A stretch of DNA of 64,000 bases from Phoronis australis. Taxonomy: Eukaryota; Phoronida; Phoronidae. The translations under genes were made by a program, and so were the position numbers. This document shows, piece after piece, positions 21,701 to 30,763 of the stretch. The notes below the pieces were generated by a model. That model searched no databases. It was given only the letters and a program-made list of their open reading frames with translations, and had not been told where the DNA came from. Every line of letters starts with the position of its first letter. Position 1 is the stretch's first letter. The DNA lies in contig NMRA01000163.1 of NCBI GenBank assembly GCA_002633005.1, positions 497,961-561,960 on the forward strand, given 5' to 3'.

Positions 21701-24700
21701 GTTATGCACACGCGCAAGGACAACTGCAGCCTGTTTCATGAAATTCACTTACATGTAAGACTACAAGTCAGAATATCGGTCTTACGCTCCACACAACTAT
21801 TTCTATCAAAAAGTTTCTGGTAATACCCATTGCGTTTAGTTCCCAAGATAATTTGTATAAATTACTTCCGTGTTGTGATTTGCTAATAATTGCATTATAA
21901 ACCTATTCAGTGACTTTGAAGAGGGATCACAGGACCCAATTTCTGTGTTAAATCTTTTAAGACTTAAAAGTCACGTTTCACTAAACAGAACCCTGGCTAC
22001 CACTCCTTAGCAGCAAGTAAGACATGCAGTCATAAGTATATCAAATTTTCCTCAAACTTAATAGATGACTCAGTGGCCTCTTGGTTAGAGTGCTGCGTTG
22101 ACAGCTGAAAGGTCCCAGGTTCAAACCCTTTTATCCAACTACCCACCAGATTCCCTGGCTCGTTCTCAGGACGCTGTAACACCTCAAAATGGCTGCAAAC
22201 GAGGTCGACAAAATGTCGTGTCAGTGCAAATAGGCTAGAGGTTGGTACAAATAGACCAATAGATCAGAGAAAGTGATACTAAGACATCACCACATCCAAG
22301 CGGTTTTCGGGAGATAAAGGTTTATCAATGTCCTACACATAGCAGTTCCCATACCAGCCACTGACCTAGAGAGGTCGATGGACTGAAGAGTTCCCCCGAG
22401 CCACGTTGAATTGCTGCAATGACGGGGGCACTAAAGTGCGTAGTGTCCATTGTCAGACACCCTCAAATCAAAATCCCGCATACAAGTAAACATGCCCCCT
22501 CACCTCTCCTGGATGTCTTGTATGTCGTTGTTGGCGACGTTGAGCATCTTCAGCCTAGAGAATCCACTGATCACCCTCAGACAGTCGTCTTGTAAGTAGT
22601 TGCCAGCTAGGTACAACTCCTGAACTTTGTTCAGATCGTTAATGGTGTTCAGCTCTGGTAAAGACAGCAACTTGTTGTTGGTAGCGTTGAGAACCTTCAA
22701 CCTAAAAAGTGCACGAAAGCAACCAGTTGACAAACACAGGTCTCGAGTAGTGGCTATTCTGATTTATCCGGGAGCTACAGACAGACGACACAGATATGTC
22801 TAACTGGCGACACTTGTTTTGTTCACTTGAAGATATATTTTTGTGTCACACAACACTGATTTACAGGATGTAATTATGTTTTTCGTCTTAACGTTAGGGA
22901 GAGCAATTTTTAAGTATTTCTGCGATGTACAACTACCATAGTGAGTATTTGTTGTGAATCTCTAAATTTTTGCTGTTGAATCGCACTCAGTATGAACACA
23001 GACTAAACCTACTTATTGCCCTTTCTGAAGAAGTCTTTAGGAAGTTCTGGTATCATATTATGCTGTAGGTGTATTTCTTCCATAGGGTAAACGTCAATGT
23101 CTTGCGGAAGATGTTCCAGTTCATTATGGTCCACCTTTAAAACCTTAAGTTTCTTGGCATCACAAAACATCCTGCATGGACAAAAGGTAACAACCATTGT
23201 ATTCAGCATGCATCCTCTCTTGGTATTCAAAGCTGCATTTCACCCAACTTAGCTGGCGAAGAAAAATAAATGTTGAATTATTCTTGACCGAAGCTCTTTG
23301 GGCTTTAAAAACCGCTTGCTCATTTTATCTTGAATTGTTTCCGTATCACAGGTAATGCGTACATACGTCCATTTTCTGCCTTGTAATTTAAGGACTGGCC
23401 AAATTTGAAGCGATTTCTTGAGTCGCTTATGGTTTCGATAGTTTTGTTGGTAACGGAAATGGAATCCTAACACTGCAAGAGATACGGAATATCTCAACTT
23501 ATTTAGCACTCACTTTATTTCGCACATCAAAAGTTATTTGTTAAAACCTATATTTTGTTCCTCACTTAATTGGCACGAGATTACTTGGTGGGAATTTCTT
23601 GCCTCACCTAATTCGCACACAGTCAGTTTTGTACAGTCAGCGCAAATCCCAATAATTAATTTTGGTAATAAACTCTTTAACTGTGTTGCTAATGGTCGGA
23701 CATAACGTAAACGAATTTTGAGAACCAATATTCTCCACTGAATAACGGTCACGAAACTGGTTAAAATACGGGCACGTCATATCCGACTATTGCGACTGTG
23801 GGTAATGGTCGGATATATTCATAGGTTTGAACGCTGTATATTCGCCCCTAAATTCATCTATTCACACGGGATGCTGTTGTTAACAGATTGTTTCAGCAAT
23901 GATGAGATAAAGTAGTGCTATATTGGAGAATATCGTTTATCCAGTTTGTGCAAATAAATTGAGAATTGCGACTTTATGACCTTGATTTTACGAGAAAAAA
24001 AGTACTAATTCGATTCCGCTTTTAGCTCGCTAAACAAAGAGAAATGCAACTTAAACAAAGATGGCACTTGTTTTTGCATCGCCCATATAATCCTTGCCGT
24101 ACAGAATATTAAAATTAATATTTAAGAAACCAAAAGTTACTCCCTCAAACCTCAACTACATGGCTGTGGTGAATATATCAACTTACTTTTCAGGTAGCTT
24201 TGTCAGCCTATTGTAACTGGCATCAAGTCGATGCAGGAAGAAACAGTCAGCTGTCCACTCAGGAAGGACCTTCAGTCGGTTACTGCACAAGGCGAGAAAG
24301 CACACACAAGTATAACAAATTGCGTTTGCTCATTATTTACCGTCAAATCATTGCCTAAGAAAAGTTAGCCATTTGTCTTGTCCTGCGGGCTGACGTGACA
24401 TTCTGAGCTTCTCCATAGGCCGGATTTGTATTATAGTTTTACATCGACGTTGACCTTGTGTTTATACAGTTTCAGTAGTTTTGTTAAAAATAATTAGATA
24501 CCTTTTAGACCATTACAACGTGCATCTAAACTATTCACAATATTTACATTTAAGCGTTTGTTTCTTAAACAGACATTTTCAAGAAATAAAGACGAATACT
24601 TACTGTGAAATATCCAAGACCTCAAGCCATTCTGGTTTTGGGGTAATCGAAAAGTACTCGAGCTCTGTAAAGTATGTAAATTTTGTCTGCACTAGATTGT

Positions 24701-27700
24701 TTGGGCTTATTTTAGTTATAAAAAAACAATGTTATCATTTAATTTTCTAACGAGGAGCTGTATTATGATTTGTCAATTCTTGTGGTTGCTTAAACAATGC
24801 CCTAATCAATTACTTTTTTCTGAGTACATTTTATATTAATTTATCACATTTTCATTCACGAGACTCATATACAGCAATTGAACACAAAGAATAGTTTAAT
24901 GTAAAAATCGTTTACTGTTATGCATGGCATATAGATGTTTCAGTGATGATCCATTCAGTTGCAACCCCCGCATCCCATTGGCAGCACAGGACAAGAACTC
25001 CAGCGTCCTGACACCACGAATGTCCAACTCTTGAACCTTGTTCTCCCGAATATCCATATGCGTCAAATGTTCCAGCAAGGTGAACTTCACCGTCTCATTG
25101 GGTCTCAGAGTCAAGACATTCATTCTAAAATCGACCTTTTTCACGTACTTCAGTCTGACCAGAATGTTATCAGGGAGATTTTCTATGTTGTTTCCGGCCA
25201 TGATCAAGCTCTCGATTTCCGACATGCGCGTGTCCGCCATGTTGGCCACTACTGCAGGAACTGTTGTAAATTTGTTGAAAGCCAACACAAGGATGACCAA
25301 CTTCTTCAGCGACAACATCTCATCCGGCATCTGGTAGAGATTGTTGTTGTGAACGTGGAGAGCTCGTAGGCTGAAAGGCGAATACGTGTATGAGAAAAGG
25401 AATACGTTTTCATTGCAACATTGGCAGATATTCAGTGAAACTCGCTGAACTTGCATCTTCATATGTCTCAGCACGATTTTCCTAGTTCGTGCTCCTTACC
25501 CTTCAGACACGTTGAATTTCGCGTCTAACTCAGATACAAAATCTCCGGACGACTTGGATGATAATGTGCACATGTATATTAAAAGTTTGTAAGTTAATGA
25601 TTTGTGGGAACTTTGTAATCTATACTTAAGACAACCCGTGTTGGTGGTGTCCATACTTAAATAGATGGGATATCTGAGGAGGGACTTCTTCCAGCTTGTT
25701 GCTTGCCAAATTCAACTCGACCAGCGTGTGGATTTGGCAAATTGAAAGTGGGAACACATGTAGATCGTTGTCGGCAAGGTTCAAACTCCTCAGGTGAGAA
25801 AATCTGAAACAGAAATAGTGTGTTTATAAATTCCGTCTCAGGCAGATAGGGCTGCTGAATCAGAAGTCAGATACAATGCGTTGAGACGAGAGGTACAACA
25901 TGAATGCAAAATGCTGACCTTCTGGCCAATTACGTGCGGTCACCACGTTAGACCAGAACCTAAGCACAAGTACTTTATTGGAATGCAGCATTCTCACGGG
26001 AAGAAGGCACATCTGCCGTCGTCCGGGGGCGAATGGTAAGAAGCCAAGTTAGACGTCTGACTAGCGTTCATATGATTTTTCTTACAAGACAGACCTTCTT
26101 TCCGATAGGACGGCACCCGGACATATCAACAATTTCTCTACGGATTTTTCTTTATAAAATGGTCTATTTTTTCAGATTCGATCAAAAAGGTTTACCATCT
26201 AGTACATCCAAAGCATAAAGTTGCAACAAATATTTTTTATTTCGTTAAATACAAATAGTAATTTATATTATTTGATCCAAAGTCAATTCAGAATATTCAA
26301 CTGTTCATTCAGTGCATTTTATGGACTCAGTAGTAGGTGCTGCAGCTGGACACATTTTTGTAACAGCCTTTTGTTAAGAATAAAAAATGTTTTCATTATT
26401 AGAGCCAGTATTTGTGTTGCGCAGTGTTGACTCTTTTGTGTTCACGATTTAATCAACAACTGCGAACTTTACCGTTGTAAATCGTCCAACCAACCAATGA
26501 CGTAGATATCTTCTTCAATCGGACGTTCTTTTAAAACGTTGTGGCGCAGGTTGAGCATTGACAGCTCCTCATTTATGAAAATGGCTTCAGGGAGGAACTC
26601 CAAGTGGCAGTTTGACAAATCTGCAGATGTTGGCAGTTTTGAGGTGGCCTGAAAACATGCATCGATACAAACTTCAGCTAGATGAATTCGTGTGTTCACA
26701 CATATGTTTCGTATCTAATCGGTCATCNTGTATTTTAAGCAAGTTGCTGATTTTGTTTTTCCGATAGTGTTTATTGTAATAATGAATTTCAATGTTAAGG
26801 TGTTGTGGACTAACCTTTTTCAACTTTTTATACCAACGTTGGTAGTCACCTTCACTGGAAAATGAAAGATGCATTTGTTTTTCGTCATGAAATGATGCTG
26901 TCACTTTTAGGCATAAGTTTCTTCCTTTAAATTTGACCTCTTGCACGCTACCTTTTGCCAACTGTATGGTTTCCGGAAGGGAGTTCTTTGTTTTATCTGA
27001 AATACGACAAATACTCTTAGCGTAGATTTAAAGTCTTCCTGTACATGTTATTCATGAGTAATCGACCAACACTGGTCTTCGTGGTGTGTTGGACGGTGGA
27101 AACACTCTCACGACGTTGCAAACCAACTACCGGACTTTCTGCTGAGTTGAGATAGCCTATTGACGCTGTTACATTCGAGGGCGCAAAAATGTCGTTTTCC
27201 CAGCAATCTAAAAGTACTGTTTACTGCATGCCATGAGTAAATAAAAGTAGACCATAAGTCACAAAAACATGAAAGGAAGGGATGAGGGGAGGGATGATAC
27301 GTATTTTTTGGAATTCCATTCGATTCGATTCTTTTTGGGAGGAAATCTTTCTTATATCTAATCCGTGAACTTACTCTCGAAACACTTGTATTTTTAATAT
27401 CACAAGATTCCAAATAATGAGCGACACTGATCTTTTTATGCGTTGATATCTCAATAATACTATTCAAAAGATGTAAGTCGTAACTTGAAAGACACCTAAC
27501 GGCGAAAATTGGAAGTAAGAATCGAATAGAAATGGGCCTTAGGGTATCGATATCAAAATCTCATACCATTGAGTTTAGCTCGTATTACCTTTGTAAACAA
27601 ACAGTCTTGTCCCAGTGATGATGCATAGCCGCTTACTCCACTGCTGTAGAATACGTCCCTTCCTTATTTCCAGTATGCTAGTCAGTTGGTTACGAGAATA

Positions 27701-28979
27701 TGTTCCGTCGTGAAATGGTTTTCCTTTAAAATTATGCAGATACAATTTTTCGTTACTGAACTTCATTCATTTTCACCAGATCATTGCACTACATCTCTTC
27801 ACAATTGTGAGATCGCTAATACTAATCACAACGAAACCATTCAACAAAATCTGTTTAGTGCCATTGATGTGAATACGTTTTTTGGTCCAACGCTACTCCT
27901 ATATTTCCAACCACGGCCTGGAGTGCTGCCACACTTGCCAACCGCATATTCTTTTAAAAACGTTTTTATGTTCGGAATATGTCCCGAAAATATTAGGTGT
28001 GTTGCAAGTTCCGTTTCCAGAGATACAAAGGAGACCGTGTAAAGGCGATATAAGGTCATTTATTATGACTGATAAGGCACAGAAATATAAGTGTACAAAT
28101 AACATAAAGATAAAATAATAATCTCTGGAAAGATGGGCAATAAAAAGCACCACGAGAGATGTTGAAGACAGCTCATGCCCATCCGCAGCGACGCACCAAA
28201 AGAAAAGGGAGGAAAAAGTAGGTATTTTGTAGATTGCCTAATCCTATTTTCGTCACATTTGTCGCAACGGGGTGCGGCGCTCGGTTAAACGCTGGCAAGT
28301 TGCTCTATCTTTGACCAGCTGTTCCCGAGTAACTCGTAGAGTGGATACACCAAAATTCGAAATACGATATTGTAAACTAATACCTACTGACCGACTAGCC
28401 CATACCTGAGTAAAAGCGAAGGAGATAACCGAACTCTTCTTTGATACCCTCCTCTTGTATTCTCGTGATGTCCGTGAAGCCTAACGTAGCAAGGTACTCG
28501 TTTTGAATCATCAGCGGATGTTCGTAGGGATCCATTCGGCGGATGATGTCACCATTCTGCTGTACGTGCAGACAGTTGGGGGGAAGACCCATTACGGCGC
28601 AAATTTGATGAGCCGCTGTTGTTAGTGAGCAAGGAATAAGCTGAGATTTCTGAAATTCTGTATCAGGCAAATAGATACGAATGAAGCCGTGGTTTGTATC
28701 GCTGTTGAACCATCTTTTGATTTCAACCTCTGTAAATACTTTGGATGTCACTCTGGGTACAAAATAGTTTGTCCGTTTGTTCACTTCAGTATACATGTCG
28801 GCAAGTGAATCACTGAGGTCCCATGTCTCGTCGTCTCTATACCCGTTTAATCTACCTTGTTGAGTTGCATCGTTGCCCATGAAGCCACCAGCAGCCCACC
28901 ATGCCTGGGTTTTGCCTCTGTATGTGACAACACGGTTGGCACTACCTGCTGCCTCTCCTCCAGTGGGCGCTGCTGCCAT
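9402..28979 (-). CDS. PHLPP: PHLPP: PH domain and leucine-rich repeat protein phosphatase (20 coding exons)
   Basis: This is the whole-gene entry; exons are listed separately. Joined exons give 4293 nt, 1430 residues, with every splice phase matching. Domains in order: RA-like (about residues 95-190), PH (about 200-297), roughly 18 LRRs (298-840), PP2C phosphatase (about 845-1105) and an acidic, Ser/Thr-rich tail to 1430. Human PHLPP2 (about 1320 aa) and PHLPP1 (about 1717 aa) bracket this size and share the order. The family dephosphorylates the hydrophobic motif of Akt and of PKC and is held near membranes and scaffolds by its PH domain and C-terminal PDZ ligand. The PP2C core keeps D894 in GMFDGGRN and E1011 in IITEDNK but has E1096 where vertebrate PHLPP has Asp. 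The start chosen is the ATG at 28979; the exon opens with an acceptor, so upstream exons exist (a candidate is at 35105-35144). Confidence 0.93.
10213..10326 (-). CDS. PHLPP: PHLPP exon 19: acidic tail segment
   Basis: 114 nt between acceptor CATTTCAG and donor GTAAGA, in phase 2 and out phase 2. It encodes about 38 residues beginning SPYFNHKSELVDSTE. It was recognised from the splice signals and frame continuity; tail sequence has no domain. Intron 19 (9721-10212) holds nothing recognised. Confidence 0.75.
11611..11948 (-). CDS. PHLPP: PHLPP exon 18: tail segment
   Basis: 338 nt, phase 0 in and phase 2 out, between acceptor TTTGTTAG and donor GTAAGG. It starts with a basic patch (PNRRYRKKDD) followed by a helical stretch IEQWEDMLQKR, then polar linker. 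Intron 18 (10327-11610, 1.28 kb) contains no recognisable element. Confidence 0.8.
12135..12345 (-). CDS. PHLPP: PHLPP exon 17: end of PP2C domain and acidic linker
   Basis: 211 nt after acceptor TTCTTACAAAG; phase 2 in, phase 0 out (donor GTAGTT). The first residues, LNFG, continue the last PP2C strand (human: VVYLNIG), which fixed both this acceptor and the donor of exon 16. The rest is acidic (SDADDT, NADSDSGASESDTEF), a likely phosphorylated linker. Confidence 0.82.
12670..12947 (-). CDS. PHLPP: PHLPP exon 16: PP2C, second half
   Basis: 278 nt, phase 0 in, phase 2 out. It starts DNKVNG, immediately after the catalytic IITE of exon 15, and runs through LAQSYGATENLSILVV. I placed the donor at GTTAGT (12669) because it joins in frame to LNFG in exon 17; reading on past it meets a stop at about 12610. 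Codon 1096 is GAG (12695-12693), giving Glu where the PP2C D-N motif normally has Asp. Confidence 0.9.
13313..13538 (-). CDS. PHLPP: PHLPP exon 15: PP2C central strands
   Basis: 226 nt, phase 2 in, phase 0 out (GTAAAT donor). It encodes GQRMGASAALCHL, LHIVNVGDVGAVLCRGG and AGGIITE, which align with the GSSALL, VANVGTCQAVLCRGG and IITE blocks of PHLPP PP2C domains. The last Glu is a metal ligand. Intron 15 (12948-13312) is 365 bp with nothing recognised. Confidence 0.93.
13770..13964 (-). CDS. PHLPP: PHLPP exon 14: PP2C metal-binding motif
   Basis: 195 nt, phase 2 in and out. LCVTVIKD...ALFGMFDGGRNRDVPRLL matches the LCV...GMFDGDRNEELPRLL block, with D894 as the first metal-binding Asp; Gly replaces the family's Asp two positions later. 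It ends FLISHR. The acceptor is TTTATTTCAG and the donor GTAAAT. Confidence 0.93.
14497..14631 (-). CDS. PHLPP: PHLPP exon 13: LRR-PP2C junction
   Basis: 135 nt, phase 2 in and out. The segment HVAMVDMTG...DKPWAMGYTETSGSRNK corresponds to the vertebrate linker that ends WSHGLAEMAGQRNK just before the phosphatase. The acceptor GAATTTGCCAG lies at the far side of the 5.2-kb intron holding the Gypsy element. Intron 13 (13965-14496) has nothing recognised. Confidence 0.85.
14849..14952 (+). mobile_element. MITE family A, left part (split by Gypsy)
   Basis: The sequence beginning near TTCCTTACCATGATAGGACTCCATT matches the left terminal repeat of the complete copy at 45943-46213. The right part resumes after the Gypsy element at 19354. 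Confidence 0.65.
14953..15126 (+). repeat. Gypsy 5' LTR (174 bp)
   Basis: It begins TGTGACGTGATG and ends GCAATTCGTTACA. About six substitutions plus two small length differences separate it from the 3' LTR. The AATAAA within CATGATATAATAAAGTG (both LTRs) is a likely polyadenylation signal. Confidence 0.95.
15267..15806 (+). pseudogene. Gypsy gag-like frame
   Basis: An uninterrupted frame of 179 codons. The likely true start is the internal Met at about 15318 (MAHAFGLPPP). NVAEGWRKFRGAWANY, then FERYCFNKRVQEPGESHEQ and LRDRLAFGIRDPKVRERLL, are typical of capsid-type gag of this Gypsy group. It stops at TAG 15804-15806 before a nucleocapsid zinc knuckle; degraded sequence in another frame follows. 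Confidence 0.8.
16030..16755 (+). pseudogene. Gypsy protease and N-terminal reverse transcriptase
   Basis: FQIDSGADTPVIP is the aspartic-protease active site (D-S-G). Downstream, DGIIAPIEEPTEW and VRKKDKHLRICLDPKHLN are the first RT blocks. The frame is lost near 16690, where the next frame (from 16653) takes over, indicating a frameshift. Confidence 0.88.
16690..17984 (+). pseudogene. Gypsy reverse transcriptase, RNase H
   Basis: RT blocks FSVLDVTNGFWHV and FGIKSAPEVFQ, with the catalytic motif as QADDFLVAG, so the residue before the Asp pair differs from the common Y/M-x-D-D. RNase H follows with QCDASQSGLGAALLQ, EKELLAIVFACERF and TDHKPLE. The frame continues to a stop at 17984; the integrase starts in another frame from about 17880. 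Confidence 0.9.
17878..19080 (+). pseudogene. Gypsy integrase, interrupted
   Basis: The zinc-binding domain (H-x-H with CDTCLSYR) and the first two catalytic Asp regions (LVLVDFYSNHIEV; VFSDNGPQF) lie in one frame ending at 18444. The remaining catalytic-core and C-terminal sequence continues after a frame change and carries multiple stops up to about 19080. No envelope-like frame is visible. Confidence 0.85.
19159..19348 (+). repeat. Gypsy 3' LTR (190 bp)
   Basis: It has the same ends as the 5' LTR. The extra 16 bp come from a 3-bp insertion and a local 13-bp tandem duplication of the AGTCAGAGCT-containing word. Roughly 3-4% substitution from the 5' LTR implies a moderately recent insertion. 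Confidence 0.95.
19354..19425 (+). mobile_element. MITE family A, right part (split by Gypsy)
   Basis: AAAATCTGAAGAGTTTTCTCGAGACGCTGATGGTTTCGGTGTT aligns in pieces with the right-hand half of the 45943-46213 copy, in the orientation and position expected if the Gypsy element split one MITE. Confidence 0.55.
19794..19924 (-). CDS. PHLPP: PHLPP exon 12: last LRRs, GC donor
   Basis: 131 nt, phase 0 in, phase 2 out. VLDVGCNRLLDVSV and IDLLDMSCNTNMKLD align with the last vertebrate LRRs (VDLSCNDLTEI; LDLTGNTNLVL). The only donor that keeps the frame into exon 13 is GC (CAG/GCAAGT). Intron 11 (19925-20868, 944 bp) shows nothing recognisable. Confidence 0.88.
20869..21031 (-). CDS. PHLPP: PHLPP exon 11: LRRs
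   Basis: 163 nt, phase 2 in, phase 0 out. LTELNVSANKLRFLPDSV and LRVLRAHSNLLRNLPNLS fit LxxLxLxxNxLxxLP and match the vertebrate repeats ELNLSGNKLKTIP and TLVAHSNNISIFP. Confidence 0.93.
21246..21455 (-). mobile_element. tRNA-derived SINE, minus strand copy
   Basis: On the minus strand a box A-like TAGCGGTTAGAGTGG and box B-like ACGTTCAAACC are spaced as in tRNA promoters. They are followed by a body with GAACGCTGT, ATGGCAGGAGACATGGCCGACA and AACGTCGTG, which recurs in the opposite orientation at 22066-22260. It lies in PHLPP intron 10. Confidence 0.7.
21613..21658 (+). repeat. Trinucleotide-rich tract (GCT/GCC)n
   Basis: An imperfect run of GCTGCTGCTGCTTCCGCCGCCGCC type in intron 10. No coding role is seen. 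Confidence 0.7.
22066..22260 (+). mobile_element. tRNA-derived SINE, plus strand copy
   Basis: Box A-like TGGCCTCTTGGTTAGAGTG, box B-like GGTTCAAACCC, then GGACGCTGTAACACC, ATGGCTGCAAACGAGGTCGACA and AATGTCGTG. These share the body of the copy at 21246-21455. The right end is approximate; sequence to about 22480 may still belong to it. Intron 10 (21032-22503) therefore holds an inverted SINE pair. Confidence 0.7.
22504..22701 (-). CDS. PHLPP: PHLPP exon 10: LRRs
   Basis: 198 nt, phase 2 in and out. LKVLNATNNKLLSLPEL, VQELYLAGNYLQDDCLRVI and LKMLNVANNDIQDI match the vertebrate LQLLYLTNNLLTDQCIPVL region, including the D-x-C. Confidence 0.94.
23013..23171 (-). CDS. PHLPP: PHLPP exon 9: LRRs
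   Basis: 159 nt, phase 2 in and out. LKVLKVDHNELEHLPQDIDVYPMEEIHLQHNMIPELP corresponds to the vertebrate HNHVQNLP...LEVLDLQHNALTRLP segment. Intron 9 (22702-23012) has nothing recognised. Confidence 0.93.
23325..23493 (+). mobile_element. MITE family A, degenerate copy
   Basis: TTTCTTGAGTCGCTTATGGTTTCGATAG and GTTGGTAACGGAAATGGAATCCTA align with the right half of the complete copy at 45943-46213. The left half is poorly preserved. It lies in PHLPP intron 8 (23172-24186). Confidence 0.6.
23691..23791 (+). mobile_element. Hairpin MITE family B, degenerate copy
   Basis: ATGGTCGGACATAACGTAA, ATTTTGAGAACCA, CACTGAATAACGG and ATATCCGACTATTG align in order with the ~108-bp hairpin at 52690-52798. 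The arms are now imperfect. Confidence 0.65.
24187..24282 (-). CDS. PHLPP: PHLPP exon 8: LRRs
   Basis: 96 nt, phase 2 in and out, between GCCTTGTGCAG and GTAAGT. NRLKVLPEWTADCFFLHRL and DASYNRLTKLP match the vertebrate [30 protein letters not shown], including the P-x-W. Confidence 0.93.
24604..24664 (-). CDS. PHLPP: PHLPP exon 7: 61-nt microexon in the LRRs
   Basis: Found because exons 6 and 8 cannot join in frame and lack about 20 residues relative to the family. Acceptor ACTTTACAG and donor GTAAGT bracket 61 nt (phase 1 in, phase 2 out) encoding LEYFSITPKPEWLEVLDIS, which fits the vertebrate VNVYPVPSLLTFLDLS repeat. Introns 6 and 7 (24665-24915, 24283-24603) have nothing else. Confidence 0.9.
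24916..25370 (-). CDS. PHLPP: PHLPP exon 6: LRR core
   Basis: 455 nt, phase 2 in, phase 1 out. It has six or so repeats (LRALHVHNNNLYQMP, LVILVLAFNKFTTVP, IESLIMAGNNIENLP, VKKVDFRMNVLTL, LTHMDIRENKVQELD, LKHLYAMHN). The donor is GTAAAC at 24915. Confidence 0.95.
25657..25803 (-). CDS. PHLPP: PHLPP exon 5: LRRs
   Basis: 147 nt, phase 2 in and out. LRSLNLADNDLHVFPLSICQI and LVELNLASNKLEEVPPQIS are canonical LRRs; acceptor TGTTTCAG, donor GTATGG. Intron 5 (25371-25656) has nothing recognised. Confidence 0.93.
   Translation of the reverse strand: MFSPEEFEPCRQRSTCVPTFNLPNPHAGRVEFGKQQAGRSPSSDIPSI
26473..26648 (-). CDS. PHLPP: PHLPP exon 4: PH-LRR boundary
   Basis: 176 nt, phase 0 in, phase 2 out. 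ADLSNCHLEFLPEAIFINEELSMLNLRHNVL matches the vertebrate [31 protein letters not shown]. Intron 4 (25804-26472) has nothing recognised; intron 3 (26649-26814) contains the single n at 26728. Confidence 0.94.
26815..26996 (-). CDS. PHLPP: PHLPP exon 3: PH domain, second half
   Basis: 182 nt, phase 1 in, phase 0 out. IQLAKGSVQEVKFKGRNLCLKV then MHLSFSSEGDYQRWYKKLKK gives the PH strands and the C-terminal helix with its invariant Trp. The acceptor is GTATTTCAG. Intron 2 (26997-27588) holds nothing recognised. Confidence 0.94.
27589..27723 (-). CDS. PHLPP: PHLPP exon 2: PH domain, first half
   Basis: 135 nt, phase 1 in and out. ILEIRKGRILQQWSKRLCIITGTRLFVYK is the first PH beta strands (vertebrate: LQIRKGK--RQWSKRWFVL). 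The acceptor TTTTAAAG is pyrimidine-poor but is the one that gives the right phase. Intron 1 (27724-28405) has nothing recognised. Confidence 0.9.
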
Positions 28980-28987
28980 GCTTGACC
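28406..28987 (-). CDS. PHLPP: PHLPP exon 1 (first certain): start codon and RA-like domain
   Basis: The exon is bounded by acceptor TTGTTTTATAG (28992-28988) and donor GTATGG. The first in-frame ATG is at 28979-28977, eight bases in. Residues 1-90 are a polar N-terminus; 95-190 form the RA-like fold (GFIRIYLPD, QLIPCSLTTAAHQICAVMGLP, EYLATLGFTDITRIQEEG) found ahead of the PH domain in PHLPPs. Because it opens with an acceptor, earlier exon(s) must exist. Its first half is repeated at 30765-31064. Confidence 0.9.
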
Positions 28988-30762
28988 CTATAAAACAATA
29001 GGGCAACTATACTACCACTGAGCCATCCTTGACAAAGCTGAGAAAATCTTTAATGGCTGCATACGTCAGAAGCAAGGTATCATTTATATTTCATTCTGGG
29101 TGAATTTCTTTCCTTGGCAAAATTGAGACTGTTCTCATTTTTCGACTACACAGCTCTAATAGGGCAACCACAAGAGAACAATCTTTCAATACTTGTTAAG
29201 TTGATTTCTCAGATAAGAAAAACACTTTAATCAGTAAATGTTGTGGGCGTGTGCTTTCTTTTTTCGCACCATCAAAACTTGATTGGGCGCTAAACAGAAC
29301 CAAAAATGCTTAGTTTGGTTGTGACATCGTTATTTGTCAGGAAGAAATGTATTCGAATTATTGCTCGAGTGTATCGAGAAAGGAGAATCGCTTTTGAAAT
29401 AAGTCATATTCCATGATGAAGACTATTAACGTTCCAGAAAAATATCACAGAATATATGTACAATGTATTAAAACTAATTGTAGCCTATGGATAACTGCCG
29501 GAACACTTTTGTAAAATTACCACAAATTGTCATGCATTATAGATGTTCGTAATCCGCTGCAAAAATTGAAAGTTTCTGCACGAAATGTTTCAGTGACAAG
29601 AAGGAGCTTTATGGAGTCACAAAAACTCAAATTACTTGGTAAAGTACAGAGTATATACGTTTTCAAATTTTGCCCCATATAACTCTCAAATGGCTTGAAA
29701 TATGGCCAAATATTTACTTGGTTCAGGTCAGCTCCCCATTTCTAAACCTGCACTCACTTCTTAACGAAGAAAACACAAACCTCGGCGCATCAATGATTTC
29801 ATCCAAGAGCTCATATTTTTAATATCCCAATAAAACACGCAAGTACGGGTTTAAACGCCGTTGACGAAGGACCCCGCACGCACGAGTACGCTCTATATCA
29901 GCGCCCCTATGGAAATGTGCACTTTAGCGCTACTTGTAGTGAGACGCACGAGTGCCCTCACCCGGCCACGAGCAGTGTCAATCACATGACCACAGCATTG
30001 AAATTAATTTAAAACTGGTTTGAGTTTACTAAATTAAAAACACCGCATCACTTTTGCTCGTCTCTTGTTTGCTTTTGTGGAAAAATGAGAACTAAAATGT
30101 TTACACCACCGTATCACAACCAAAGTTCACAACAATAGCGAATTACTACATTGGCTTATGTTTACATGACTTGACCGTAACATTGGACAATGAAGTGCTG
30201 TCTTTGGTTGCAAGATAACCTTACTCCAAGAATGTTCACAACCACAGCCCATATGTTTGGGTAGGGATTGCACTGGCCTTTGAACACTGTGACCGCTTCA
30301 AGAATTAAAATTGCAACCCATGCTTCTACCAAAGCTTCGAATGTTCGCCTACTAAGGTTTGGGAGAATGCGTATGGTACCAGCGCGGCTGAAAAGTAGGC
30401 TTCAACTTTGCCTTTCATCAAAACTCTGAAAAATGGGTATCATCCGTGTACCGCTGGGCCGAGTGGGAGAATACCCGCAGCTCGAGCAGTCGGAGGCGTA
30501 TCACGCTTGGCTGACTCTATCCCCAGACTCGGCTTTATGACCATCAATTACAATAAATGTTTACATGTAATAATAAGGCATTTAAAAGTTTAACTAAATG
30601 CAGTGACCTCAAGAAATTTCGGTTAAACGTTAGGTCAAATAAAGTCAGAGACAGTTCATAACTTGATGTGAAGTTGGCTACTTTTAATCATAAATGTGGG
30701 TCAGTCAATAGCTAAAACAGCTGCAGCTAATGTTTGAAACACAGCTCAAACATATATTTTCA
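28707..30762. repeat. Duplicated segment, copy 1 (haplotype 1)
   Basis: From the middle of PHLPP exon 1 through about 1.8 kb upstream, this is repeated in the same order and orientation at 30765-33594, with scattered substitutions of a few percent. It ends directly at the n at 30764. It contains the empty site of the LINE seen in copy 2 (AATTGTAGCC at 29476-29485). Confidence 0.88.
29820..29990. other. GC-richer patch upstream of PHLPP exon 1
   Basis: CCGCACGCACGAGTACGC, TCAGCGCCCCTATGG and CACCCGGCCACGAGC stand out from the AT-rich surroundings and are conserved in copy 2 (32690-32800). It could be regulatory; no core promoter motif is convincing. Confidence 0.25.
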
Positions 30763-30763
30763 A

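Noticed and set aside
22066-22140. Functional tRNA gene on the plus strand
   Set aside because: A and B boxes are present but no acceptor or anticodon stem forms; it belongs to a SINE shared with 21246-21455.
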